Shown here: positions 51,255 through 63,305 of the stretch, one piece after another
Layout of the letters: each line of letters opens with the position of its first letter
Numbering within the stretch: the stretch's first letter is position 1
Notes under the pieces: generated by a model
Database searches by the model: none
What the model was told of the DNA's origin: nothing
The model's input: the letters and a program-made list of their open reading frames with translations, nothing else
Position numbers and translations under genes: made by a program
NCBI GenBank assembly: GCA_016802295.1
Contig: JAESIW010000137.1
Span: 3,255,961 to 3,319,960, forward strand
Reading direction: 5' to 3'
DNA length: 64,000 nucleotides
DNA from: Brachionus rotundiformis
Taxonomy: Eukaryota; Rotifera; Eurotatoria; Ploima; Brachionidae

Positions 51255-53005
51255 ATATTTTATTTAATTATATATTGTATACTTTCATTCGAATTGTATT
51301 GAAAATAAATAAATTAATTAAATATGAAAATAATCAAGAAATTTTTATTTTTTATTTAATATTGATACTATTTTTGAAGATGATTTAAAATTGTTAAATT
51401 TGGTACATGCATAAATTATTAATTTAATTTTAATCTTGAGGATTAAATCATAAAAAAAAGCTTTCAAATAAAAAATATAATGTACGGATTTCTGCTTAAT
51501 TAATTGAAATCGTCTCGTCATTTTTTATAATTTTTATGTATTCAGCTTTTAATTGCTTAGAAATGTATGAAAATTTTAATATTATCATTTCATTATCAAT
51601 TCGATTTTAATTTTTTTCTTTTTTTAGTTATAAAATTTAGTCTGGGGACATGTTTTAGCAATATGTCATACTTTTAGTTATAAGCCTAATTTGTTTATTT
51701 CTGGAAAACTTTTCAAAAATTTTACCGATACAGCTATGCATCTTTAATATTTGGAAATAATCAAAAATCATAAAAATTTCTTGTTATTTGTAATTTTGAG
51801 TTTGGCTAATTAAACTTGGTGATATTACCAATTTTTGTTCCAATCTTAATAATTTTAAATGGCGACTCATTAAATGGATTTTCTTACTTATTCATTGAAA
51901 TGTATTCATTTTGCTGGCAAGTAAAGCTAAACATTTAATTGGTAAGTATTTTTAGTAACTCGATCAGTATTTCAATCAGAAAGTGGAAATTAAAAGGAAT
52001 TTTAAATCTTTTAAAATCAATTTTATAATAAAAATAATGATTTGCGTTCTTATTACAATTGGATGATGTTAATAATGAAGAAATATTTTGAAAATTCGAT
52101 ATTAAATTTGTCAAAAATCTTGTTAAACCTCATTATTATATAGAAATTATTATTCAAATACTAATTTATTGATAATTTAAAAGAAATTAAAATAAATTAT
52201 AAATTCTTTAATACAAAAGAATAAAACTAATTGGAATTTTGAATAATTTGAAGATTATAAAAAGTTTTAAAGTTCATTCAATCAATTATTTAAACTTAAT
52301 AGTCATAATAACTAAAGTATGCATGGAATCTCGTGAAAATCTATTGAAATCATGATTTATCTAATTAATTACCTGATTGTTATATTTGTTTTTAAGTTTA
52401 ATATATTATCTTAAAATTGTAGATTTTACTAAAAAAATTTGGATTTGGAAAAATATTCAATAAATGAACAAAAAATTGACAAATATGATAAGTTGATACA
52501 CGTCAAAAAAAAATAAATAAAACGATTTTTGTTATTTAACTAAACTAGATACTGTAAAAATAAAACAAATCTACTTGATATTTTTAATGAAACAGAATTT
52601 TTTGTTTATTGGTTTAAGATAGATTACTTATTAAATAAAAACTAACTAGAATTATTGCTTAAAATAAATTCAACAAAAGAAAGATCACCTCATGATTGAA
52701 CTAATAATGATACTTAAATATTAACTTATTGCTAGAATTTTAATCTTATCCATATATAAATAAAAAAATATAAATATTAATTTTTTTTAATAGAAATTTT
52801 GTTTCTTTAATTTTATTTTTGCATCAATTAACACAATTTAGTTCTTTTTTAAATAAAAATTATCACTGAATAAAAATAATCCTAACTTCAGTATTTTTGC
52901 TTTTAACTTGCATAAAAATCACATAAGTGATAATTATATACCTAAAAAAACATATAAATATTTTTGATTTAAAAAAAAATAGAAATTAATAAATAAATAA
53001 ATAAA
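51255..53005. other. Intergenic sequence, GPCR (+) to peptidase (-)
   Basis: A GPCR poly(A) signal AATAAA is present at 51304-51309. The remainder is AT-rich with no supported frame; it includes the 3' UTR of the convergent downstream gene. Confidence 0.4.
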
Positions 53006-55367
53006 TCATTTTTTAAAAGGTAATTCTTTTTCTAGCTGAATTTCTTTAAAAAGTTCAGAGTCTTTGTAAGCAAATAGACTTATTCCGGCCTTGTATGAAG
53101 CAGGAATCTTGATATGTGACCAATTTTTAGAAGCGCTTTCAGCAGAATTCGCTTGAACTTGGTTTTTTAGGTGTCCACTACTGGTATCTGATAAATCAGT
53201 AGGATGGATCTCGATAAAACTTGCTTGATTTAGTGAATCCTGATAATCGTTTCCTTTTATCAAATTATTTGCCACATTTTCACAAAGAGTATTTTCTCTG
53301 AGAACTTTGATAACTTGACCCAATACGTTCAAATCGTACCACCTTTTTTTCTCTTCATTTGAAAATCCTTTCAAAATTAACAAATCTATTAAATTAGACT
53401 TGTTTGCAACAAAGCGTTTGACTACATCAGTACTCCGGACTAGCAAAACGCTTTCACTGGTCAGCTCGTCCATTATACTTTCGATTGATTTGGACTCCAA
53501 AGGATTAGTTAAATAGATAAAGTTTGAATCACATGCGTATATCATTTGATGATGCCATGCATCTGGTACGAAACCCCATACAGGACTCTTCTGCAAATTT
53601 AAGAGTGCAACAGGAACCGCCCCTTAAAAATATTAAAAATCAATTTTAAAATTGTAATTAAATTTTTAATTGTTGAATAAATAAAAACTTAAAAGAAATT
53701 TTTTTAATTTTTTAAAAGAAGGGTTTATCTCTTTGCTAATTTAAGAATTTTTTTGAGTGAAAACCACAGGAATTATTGAATGAAAACATTTTATTTCATC
53801 AATTTCAAAATTTAATTAAATTCCTGAATAAAAAACAAGAAGACACAATAATTTTCCGATCTTTTCGGACTTGGATAAAATAATTATCTTAATTGCTTGC
53901 TGTTTTATTGTCTTATGTAAAGATAATTAGTTTTTAACAAGAATATAATTTAATATCAATAAAATCAATATTTTAATTTTTTAAAAATTAGTTATATATA
54001 AATAATTAACAGAGAATATCCAATAGATAGACCTATAATGACTTCTCATGATTAAAAAAAATTTAAATATCAAAAACATTATTTGACAAATGTAAAAAAT
54101 TCATTATAAGTCTTTTTGTTTTCAATGTCCATGTCTTTTTTTAATTAAAAATCAAATGAATCATTAACCTTTTCTGATCCAATGAGCCAGCCATTCTGAC
54201 AAATTTACATCCCTCAGAGGATAGAAATGGAAAAATCTACCACTAATTTTGTTATCAGTGACACATTCAATATTTTCAATAAGCTCTTTTTCACTCATTC
54301 CAGCTATTGACCGTGAAAACAAATATTCCGCCAAACTTGACAGTGAAGCCATTTCTTCCGGTACCCGCAAGTTTACTTTCACTTTGGAGGAAATATTTTG
54401 AAAGTCAAAATTAAAATTAAGAGCTTTCTATAAAAAAAAATTGAATAGAATATTCAACACATCCTTTTAATTTTATTACCAAGATATTTAAAATAGCAGT
54501 TGATCCACAAGCTGATGGACCAATTTGATCAAACTGATTTATAATAGCCTCTGTCTCAGTCCAAATAGTGGCCTCATGTTTTGACAACTTGTTCTCGTCC
54601 ATTAATTTAGCCTTGTTGTCACTTACTAAAATGGTCGACTCAGTCAAAGCACTAGTGTTTAGATTAAATTTAGAATTATCTTCTATAGATGATTCACTAT
54701 CAAATTTTATTTCCAAATGGTTTGTGAGCGAATTAGATGAAGACTTGTTCGGATTAGAGTTGATATTTGAGTAGGAAGATGACAAAGATGAAGAATGACT
54801 AAGATTATTACGGTTGAGGACAGTTGCTTCACCAAAAATATGGTTACCTGTTAACTCAGTTTTAAGAATTGAACAACAATTATCATTTGAGTAAGCTATG
54901 TCATTCAAAGAGTTGCTCTTTATGTTAGAGGTATTTTTCACATTCGCTGCTTTAGGAAGAAGTATTTTGTCTTTTTGCTCAATTATCTTAAAATTTTGGT
55001 CAAATTGGTTAAGATTGTTTTTCAAACTTAGAAAATTATCAAAATTTGATTCTCTTAAATTTGAATATTCATCATCTGAGTTGGATATATTCAACTGATT
55101 AGGAATAAAGTCCTCTTCAATAAAATCGCCACTGCTCAAGCTATTCAATTTATTCAAATTTTTGGACTCCGAATGATCATCTACCAAAAGAACCATATGA
55201 TTGCATTTGAATTTATTTTCATATTCACACTCGGTGTTTTCCGTGTTTGTGAGAACACTTTGGAAAACAGTGTCTTCTTTGGATTCATCCGACTTTTCAT
55301 GTGGCTTTTCATCATCGGCAAAATCTGTCAAATTTTCAGTTATGTTATCATTTGAGTTTTGTTCCAT
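53006..55367 (-). CDS. Putative papain-fold (C39-like) cysteine peptidase with long disordered N-terminus
   Basis: Three minus-strand exons, 55367-54480, 54427-54169 and 53622-53006, give 587 aa; introns are 52 and 546 bp and phases agree. Residues 1-270 are Asn/Ser/Asp-rich and look disordered. The conserved part begins QIGPSACGSTAILNIL: a Gln six residues before a Cys-Gly (Gln281, Cys287), the layout of the oxyanion Gln and nucleophile in papain-like and C39 peptidases. Then come NLRVPEEMASLSSLAEYLFS, SGRFFHFYPLR, LSEWLAHWIRKG and AVPVALLNLQ. AWHHQMIYA supplies His406/407, and LTNPLES supplies Asn422 where a papain-fold Asn/Asp is expected. A C-terminal region ends LPFKK. I believe similar uncharacterised proteins exist in other animals but cannot name the family. 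Substrate and location are unknown; no signal peptide or membrane span is seen. Initiation at the ATG 55367 is chosen; the open frame extends upstream only through a non-ATG codon. Confidence 0.7.
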
Positions 55368-56574
55368 TATCTTGAGTTTATTAAAGGAAATTAGCTTGTA
55401 TCCGAAATATTTTCTTATCAATATTTAATAATACAATTTAACATTTTTTTATTCATAATTTATTAACTCTATTAAAAATAGATATTTAATATTATAAAGT
55501 TAATGAGTTTTTCTAGCGAGGTAATAAATTTTGTCCGTTCAAAAAAATTATATAATTTATTAGAATTATCTTCTATAGGTGATTATCTATCAAATTTAAT
55601 TTTCAAAAAATATTTATAATACTAAATATATATTTCAAATACAAAATTTAGTAAAACAATAAATAATTAGATGAAAGATCAAAAAAAAATTAAGACAAAA
55701 TTTAAAAACTTGGAATTTACTTATAATATAATAACATCATTAATTATTAAATGGTTATAAAAAATTATAATATTAATTATTAAAAATAAAATTTTATTTT
55801 TCTTATTAAGTTTAAGAAAAAATGAATGCATAAATCTAAATTTATTTTAGTTTGACTTAAATTGTCTCCTCTATCATTAAATAAATTAGAATGCAACTTT
55901 GGTATCCAACATTTCTTTATAATATCCGGAATCCTGAGCTTTTCATTGACCTAATAAAAATTTGTTGTTCTTCGAGATCATAGGTATGAATTGATGATAT
56001 TTAATTTACTCTTGGTGCTTCTAAACTTAGATCTGAAACATAATTTACAATGTCCTACGGAAAGGTTTCGTGTGTTCTGTAGGGGTTCATCTTTTATAAC
56101 TGTGTTAAAAGCCTGCTACTTTTTGATCAATTTTTTTAAATAGTGTATAAATCTATATTTAAAACGGTCTTGATCAATTACTAAAAAAAATAATATCATA
56201 AGTAATTGATCAATATATGAAATAAGTCATCAAAAAAATAATCTTAAAGTGATGGTCATGATGATTCCTAATAAACTCTACCATTTTATGCCATTTTCAT
56301 GATGGTGTTTCTTCTTTTTCCATAAATAATAAGTTAAGTTATATTAATATTCGATTAATTATGTAATATTTTTGGATTTTAAAGCATAAATATTTAGAAA
56401 TATAAATAATTAAGATTTAAGTTGGTAAATATTAATTTAGTTGTATCAGTTTGATTTTATTTTGGTTACAAAAAATAAAATTTAATAATATTTATGTCGC
56501 TTAAAATTAAAATGAATTATACAAATATTAAAATATAATAAACATTAAAATTAATAGTAGATAAAAAAAATGAA
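55368..56574. other. Intergenic, between two minus-strand genes
   Basis: AT-rich spacer holding the promoter of the peptidase gene and the 3' UTR of the receptor gene. A moderately GC-richer patch at about 55900-56110 has no supported frame. Confidence 0.4.
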
Positions 56575-59500
56575 TTAATTTTCGATAGAATCTTCGTACA
56601 AATTCGCTGAATTTATTGTAAAAAAATAGCCAGGATTGAGATTATCGAATTTTTTTATTTCGGCTTCTCTCAATATACGCTTATACTTACAATTAATTAT
56701 ATTTAATATTAAATTAAATATACACTTTTGGGACCGTTTTATTAAATTGGCTGGCCAATTTTTTTCTAAACTACAATCTTTTTTTCTCTCTAATTTCAAT
56801 TGTATCTCGATTAGAAATTCTTTACTTTCTTCCGGAAGTCTTAAAACTTTTTTGAACGAAGTCACAGACTTTGTTTGGATTAGCGGAATGGCAGAATCCC
56901 TAAACAATTGTTTGGTATTTTTCTTACAATTTTTTTTTGGCAATTTAAGGCTGTCTTGAAAAAAAGCTATGTCAATGCATTTAGATTTGTTTAATTCGAG
57001 GAAATGAATTTTGTTGAATTCGTCCTGGAAGTGATTTTGTCCAATTCTTATTAAGTTTTTCTCAATTTTTTGAATTTCTTGCTCTGTTGCGCAAATATAC
57101 ACAATTAAATCAGCATTTTTGACCAGTTCTTCTTTATTTATGGTATCATACTTTATAACACTAAATCTGAACAAGCGAAACCATTTCTTAAAAAGTAAAA
57201 ATAAAAATCGAATGATTAACTTAGTTAAGTTTTTTATTACCATCATTACAGATATAAGTTTCTCGACAATTTTATTAAGCAAATCCTGGTCTTCCAAGCT
57301 AATATCAACTGATAGATAGAATACTATGTCTGTTGAGTCGATATGAAAAACTTATTTAAATTGAAAATTATTAAAATAGACTTAAAATATTAGTTGAATA
57401 CATACGGCTAATTAGAATGCTTTGATAGTAAATGAAAGCAAATAAAAAAAGGAAAAATATTGGAATTAGAAGACCAAGCAGCATCCAAAGTTCATTAAAG
57501 CTCTCATCATTGTAATTAGATTTTAAATTTAAATTCACATCCAAAAAGTGTATTGGTAACCTCAGTTTGGTCACGTTAAAATTAGAAAATACTTTAACTC
57601 CATAAAAATATATCGAGTCTTTTTCGGAGTACTTTTCCTCATGCAGCTCATTCAAAGAGCCGGAAACTATTCTTTTTTTGTCAATTTCGCATTTTGATTC
57701 ATTTATTCTTTTCGATATTTTGACAAAGTACAGCCATTTTGGACAAAATTCATGGTCTATACACTGTATCTGGTTGTTTATAGTACTCTCATCAATACAC
57801 ATATTACTGTTTGGACAAACTGAATTGCTTGGTTCTGCTTTAAACTTTGGGAATTAAAAAAAATTTTTTTAAATTCAACTAGCTAATAAATCAAAACAAT
57901 TACTTCAATTAGGAAACTTGTTATTTTAAAATCAATAGGAATTTTAAAAAAATTTTCATTAAAATTAATAGCTTTGTAAAAAAACTGGACTAGGTTAGCA
58001 TCGAAAAGTGAATCCCTATCAATCGAAGAGTGCCAGTTTAAATCAATATTTGAACTAATTGCGTAAAGATAGAAGTGAAATTTTTTAAATTTGAATAAAT
58101 TTGTCATTGATGCTGAAAATATGTTGTCCAAGTGTAAATAGATAAAAAAATTTTTATCGTTGAAAACACTTTCAAGACAAAGTCTTGGCAAAAAATCTAT
58201 ATTATATTCATAAGAACTAATTTTTCGTTTTAATATATCTTTCTTGCTAAATTTAACTCTAGTTTTATTTAAATTTTGATTCATAAATGAATGACCTTAA
58301 AAATTAATTATTAAAAAACTTAAAAAATAATGAAAAATTTAGAGTATATTTTACCTATGGACACGGAATTAAAGCTATAGGCACTGTAAAATTCATCTGA
58401 ACAATGTTTACTTTCCAGTTCTTCCTCGAGAACAACAGCTCGAATTACTTTTTCAGTCCCGGTTTTACTACTACAGTATCTACATTGGTTACCACATGGA
58501 CAAAATTTTCTGTCCATGTTATTCAAGCAAATATTAGATGTCGTTGGTTTTCGAAACTCCCCCTTAAAAAAATTACCAATTAAAAAAAAGCAAAGATGAC
58601 CAAAATTCACATTTTAGAAAACTTTCTTATATCATTACTTACCAAATAAAAAATCTGACTTTTTGTATGATAAAGTTTGTAAACAATATTATTCGGCCAA
58701 ATTTCATCATTTCTTATAATAAATGAGTCGTTATTCTTAAGCCTTAAGCGATCTATATTTCCTAGAATGTATTCAAATTTATCTGTTCCGGGTTGCATAA
58801 CTATTAGATAATTTCCATCGCTAGATTTGTGTCTAAGGATACAAGTATAATGATTGAAGTCTCCCTTGCATAGATCTTTGAAATATAAAAAACAAAATAA
58901 AATAAAAATGTGAAGCTGACTAACTAACCAGTATAAAATGGTCTTGATGTATTAACTGTCTTATTTTTGCTCTTTATTCCAACAGGTATTATGCCACTAT
59001 TTAAATTTTTCATGGAACAATATGTTTTAGCATGTTTGACCAACGGTGTAACTGTAACATTGGCAAAAAAAAATGTGAAATCCAAATTTGTTTGGGAAAT
59101 GAAATTGGGGTCTTTAATCACAAGTTTGATTGCTCTCTTAGAGATAGCTAATTATTGCAAATTAAAATCAAAAACTGAAAAATTTACAAATTTATTTCTG
59201 GCATTTTTATCTGGAAATATTTTTACACAGCTTGATAAGTTGTCGTTGTTGGTGAATTTTATCTGATAGCCTTCAAACTTATCAATTGATTCTAATAATT
59301 TTTTGATTTTAAATCAAGCATATAAATCTATTTTATGTTTTGGTCTTACCAACATCTATTAATGAATCGAAGCTAATGGTAAACAAAAATGAAAGGCGAC
59401 TGGTTTCATCTTGGTATATTAATGGTTTCGAAGTTAAATTAAATTCAAATTTATAATTTTTTTCTGACTCAAAAATATAACTGAAATTTTGACATGATGC

Positions 59501-59818
59501 TGAACAGTCATCTTGAAATTATAAAATTTAAAAAGCTTGGAATTTATTTATTCCAAATACAATACCATCACTAATTATTAAATGGTCCAGATGACTCTTG
59601 CTATAAAAACTTTGAATCTTAAACGATAAAAAATTTAGCATGCTAAAAAAGTTTTATTCCCAAAATTATTCTACATTTTTTCGATATGGTTCGTTTGTGA
59701 ATTGAATAAAATGATATTTTCCAAAAAGCTTAATAACATGTTGATCCACTTGATTTGTGTATATCGAAATCAGAAGGAAAATACTCAATAGAACTTTTTT
59801 CCCTAATGACTTAATCAT
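56575..59818 (-). CDS. Type I membrane receptor with divergent SEFIR-like cytoplasmic domain (IL-17-receptor-like candidate)
   Basis: Ten minus-strand exons by hand: 59818-59675, 59617-59566, 59511-59350, 59270-59188, 59136-58929, 58875-58643, 58562-58355, 58295-57904, 57844-57406 and 57350-56575. All nine introns are 51-80 bp, all phases agree, and the product is 898 aa. A signal peptide (MIKSLGKKVLLSIFLLISIY) is followed by a roughly 590-residue ectodomain with scattered Cys, including DDCSASCQNFSY and CPCGNQCRYC. One transmembrane helix, WMLLGLLIPIFFLFLFAFIY, lies at about 614-635. The inner part starts DIVFYLSVDIS (648-658), then ADLIVYICA (720-728) and IDIAFFQDS (766-774). In spacing and hydrophobic pattern these resemble strands of the SEFIR domain of IL-17 receptors (xxxIYSxD, DKIVVICS, YIVAYFEG). 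The resemblance is weak and from memory. If it is an IL-17 receptor, the partner would be an Act1/CIKS-type adaptor, not seen here. The ectodomain is longer than usual for that family. Confidence 0.55.
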
Positions 59819-60831
59819 TCTCTCTCACAATTAACTCAATTATTTAATAAAAAAAACTTTTTTCCAATCATTCTAGAATGAAGCAATTTATTACATAAAA
59901 ACGGAAATTTTAATTTTAATGAAATTAACAATTGTATTTTTTCAAAAAGGTATTTTATCCAAAAAAAACATACTTTAATTAAAAATCTTATCATTTTGAA
60001 TTTTTATATTAATCTTTTATAAAATTTCAATTTTTTATTAGCTCCTTTTATTGAATTCGGATAATTTGTAAATAAAGTTTGATTTTAAAAAATGAGAAAT
60101 GGCAAAAAGTCTAAAACTTAAATTGTTTAGATGACCTGATTATTAATGTATTTTGTCCTGTTTTTTTATGGTTACTATGGAATAAAAATAATAAAAATTT
60201 GTAAACAAAATAATATATTGATTGCTTTTTTGAATTTTTGAAAATAACAAAAATTGAATTTTATCTAATTCAGCTCAGGTATTATTATCTAAAATAAGAT
60301 ATTGTCTTTTAATGATAAAAGCCTTGGATTTGAATTTTATATTTTTATTTAACCTAATTTTTTCTAAATAAATAAATATAGAAAAATATTATCTAATTGT
60401 AAAATTAACTATTGGTAAAATTATATATCTTTCAAAAAGTTTAAAATTTTATATTTAACAACTAAAAAGTCAAATCAAAACAAATTCTTAATATATTTTC
60501 CTTGATTTTTGCGGTTCTCGAAACTTTTTTAAATAATAAATTATTTAACTGAATTAGAAAATTAATTAAAATCAAGTTTACTTTTTCAAATTTCAAACCT
60601 TTATTTACCAATCTATTTTTCGGATCAATATTTGCATTTGATTGTGATCTTAAAGCACTTTTTGTTTCATTTAACTTTTTGCTTAATCTTGACTCTCTAT
60701 TTTCTAATAATAATTAAATTAATTTATTTTATAGGAAACAAATTCAACCATTTTTTAAAATAAAAATGGTTATATCTTCAAAAAAAATATTCAACTAAAT
60801 AAAATCATAGATTTTTTTCGCTATCACTTAC

Positions 60832-61030
60832 GGGAACTCAAATAATAACGATTACATTTATCCCAATTTGTCATACATTCTGAATCTAAATAGTTTAGCT
60901 TGAAAGTTTGTTTTTCTAAAAGTCTTGAGTAATTCGATAGGCTTTCTGGAACATGGTTTGTTTTTTTTTTCCCAATATTTATCTTCGGCTCTGGGAGATA
61001 GGCGGTGAACGAAACGTTCATCATAAACAA
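60832..61030 (-). CDS. Orphan putative exon of unknown gene
   Basis: An open minus-strand frame, GC-richer than its surroundings, encodes MMNVSFTAYLPEPKINIGKK and later LDSECMTNWDKCNRYYLSS. It ends exactly at a good donor, C|GTAAGT, at 60832/60831. An ATG lies near 61024 and an AG acceptor just upstream of 61031. It may be a 5' exon of the receptor gene 1 kb downstream or of another minus-strand gene. The receptor already has its own ATG and signal peptide, so the link is unproven. Two Cys in the 20 residues before the donor would suit a secreted or membrane protein. Confidence 0.35.
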
Positions 61031-63059
61031 AACTTGATTTGATTGGGATTAATTTAAGTTTATAATTTTATTATGGAAAGGAACGCTTTCTTTCTTACTA
61101 AATGACTATATACATCTTATTGCGTAAATATATAATATATTTAATCTCTATTATCACAGTTGCTATTTTCTAAATAATATGCTAAGTAGAATCTATTATC
61201 AAACTTCTTAAGGCTGACGTTACAATACTGCCAGATTCTGATATTATTAGTAAAGATATTTTATAAACAATAATGTACAACTAAAATTAATTTAAGCTGT
61301 TAAAAATTACAACCAAGAACAAAAATTTAAAAAAAATTATCATTTTATCAATGAAAATTTGGAAAATCAATTATTAATTCGACATAAACAATAATATATC
61401 ATATCTATTGTAAATAAAATTTATTGCTTTTTTTTAATAATGTTTTTGTTGAAATATTGAATGTTTCAGTTTTAAATTCAATATGTCTTAATAAAAATGT
61501 TTTTTAAATTTGAGGGATAAAAATACAACAAAGACAATTATTTAACAAATATTACATAATATAAAAGCTTTTCTAAATATTTGATAAGAGTTTAGGAAAG
61601 TCAACAATATATTGTAATTATTGTTTCTATATTTTTAAATTCTACAATTTTTTAAATAAAATTCAATTATTTCATATTCATGTTATTAATTAATCTTTTT
61701 CTATTTCTGTAACTTTTAAGGCATGTGTTTTGAATTCTATTAGAATAAAAACATAATATTTTACTTTTTATTTTGGTTTATTTCGGTATCAGCTTTTGGC
61801 TTTAAAAATACTAATAAATTTTGTTAATCATAATATTTTTTTTATCATGGATACAATTTAAAACTATGCAACACAAAATAAAATTTTAGATTTTGTTAAA
61901 GTGAGAGAGAAAAATGCTATCTGCTATATAGCTATTGAATAGAAATATAAAATAGATTTGTTAGTGATTTTTGAGATTTTACCTTAACAAAACTATAATT
62001 TGAATTACTCAACCTTGCTTTCATTCTAATTTTTAATGAATAAAAAAAATAAATTAGCTTAATTGACTAATGTAGATCAAAGGGGTATAAAAAGGATGTC
62101 ATTTTGGAAAAATCAACTTATTTTTTTAAATTTAAGAAAAATTTAAAATTGATCTTAATTAAAGAAAGTGGATTAATAAAAAGGCGATTCGCAGGTCTCA
62201 AGCTTTGAAGAAAAAAAAGGAAGGTGGTGGGAGCCACATGCATCGTATGTGCATATGATGAGTTACGGTCGCAAGCCCGGTTGAAAAAGATGACGGTGAC
62301 AAAAATAATTAATTTTGTCCAAATTTATATCTCAAACACAAATATTTTATAAAAATTACACATATAATTTTTCAATATAACTAAAGTATGAATTAAATTA
62401 AAACGAATAATAATTAATTTGCCAATAAAGTTTTGTTTTTTGCCAAAAACCTCTTCATTTTTCAGTATCTTTTTTTTTAAATGAATTTTAATGAAACTTT
62501 TCGATTCCTGATTAAAATTAAATTAACATGATGAAATTTTTTTCTCCAGTTGTGTAAAACTTGAAAGTAAATTATATTTATTTTTGAGCGAATAATAAAC
62601 ACTTTAATAAAAAAGTTAATTAAATAATTTGTTTATTTTCCTACAATTAAGACAAATGTGACTTAACATCTTTTAGGAAGTCAACCATTTCTGGTCAAAA
62701 TTATTTTAATCTAAAAAGTGGCTTTGTGCTAAAAATCAATTATTTAAAGGTTTTAGATAATGGAATTTAATATTTTACTCTATCTGGTATTTTTTAATTT
62801 ATTCCCCAAAATATTTCCTTTAATGATTAGAGTTTATCTCTGATTAATTCAATTTAATACTTAATTTACAATTTTTAAATTTTGCGCTTTTTCAAAAAAT
62901 TAAAAATGATTAAATTCACATGCTTTATTATAACTTTTTACTATCTTTGATGAGCTATTTATTATGTACTAATATATCAACTTAAATAACAATTACCTAC
63001 GAAAAATTTTTAAATCTTAAATCCAAAAGTCATAACCAATGAGGAGCTATACAATAAAC
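61031..63059. other. AT-rich region with one GC-rich island
   Basis: No supported coding frame. A distinct, less AT-rich block at about 62165-62300 contains AAGGTGGTGGGAGCCACATG and a near-palindrome around CATGCATCGTATGTGCATATG. It fits no gene or element I know. Confidence 0.4.
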
Positions 63060-63305
63060 CAAAAACATACCAATCTGCAACATTATACGCAAAAGACGAC
63101 TTAATTGGCTTGGACACGTATTGAGAATGCCACAAGACAGAATTCCTAGAGTTGCACTATTTGGACACCTAAAGGAAAGAGAAATTCTGGAAGGCCAAAC
63201 AGTCGTGATATGGTCGAATCACATGGGGTCAATAAGAAAATTTCGGAAAGGATATGGTCGAATGAAAGTGGCATGTGGACGGCTTATGCCTTCCTGGCAG
63301 TTATA
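63060..63305 (+). mobile_element. RTE-type LINE remnant, C-terminal end
   Basis: An open frame reads IIRKRRLNWLGHVLRMPQDR, then IPRVALFGHLKERE, and ends at TAG 63303-63305. The string RRLxWLGHVLRM..xRIP is a hallmark of the ORF end of RTE/BovB-type LINEs. No RT domain is present upstream in the window. This is a different clade from the three CR1/Jockey-type copies. Confidence 0.7.

Noticed and set aside
59618..59674. A 32-bp intron ending at the AG near 59643
   Set aside because: Phase did not fit and the length is below the splicing minimum seen here; the AG at 59618-59619 gives a 57-bp intron in phase.
53006..59818. One fused peptidase-receptor gene
   Set aside because: The receptor frame ends in a stop at 56575 and the peptidase has its own ATG after 1.2 kb of non-coding DNA.
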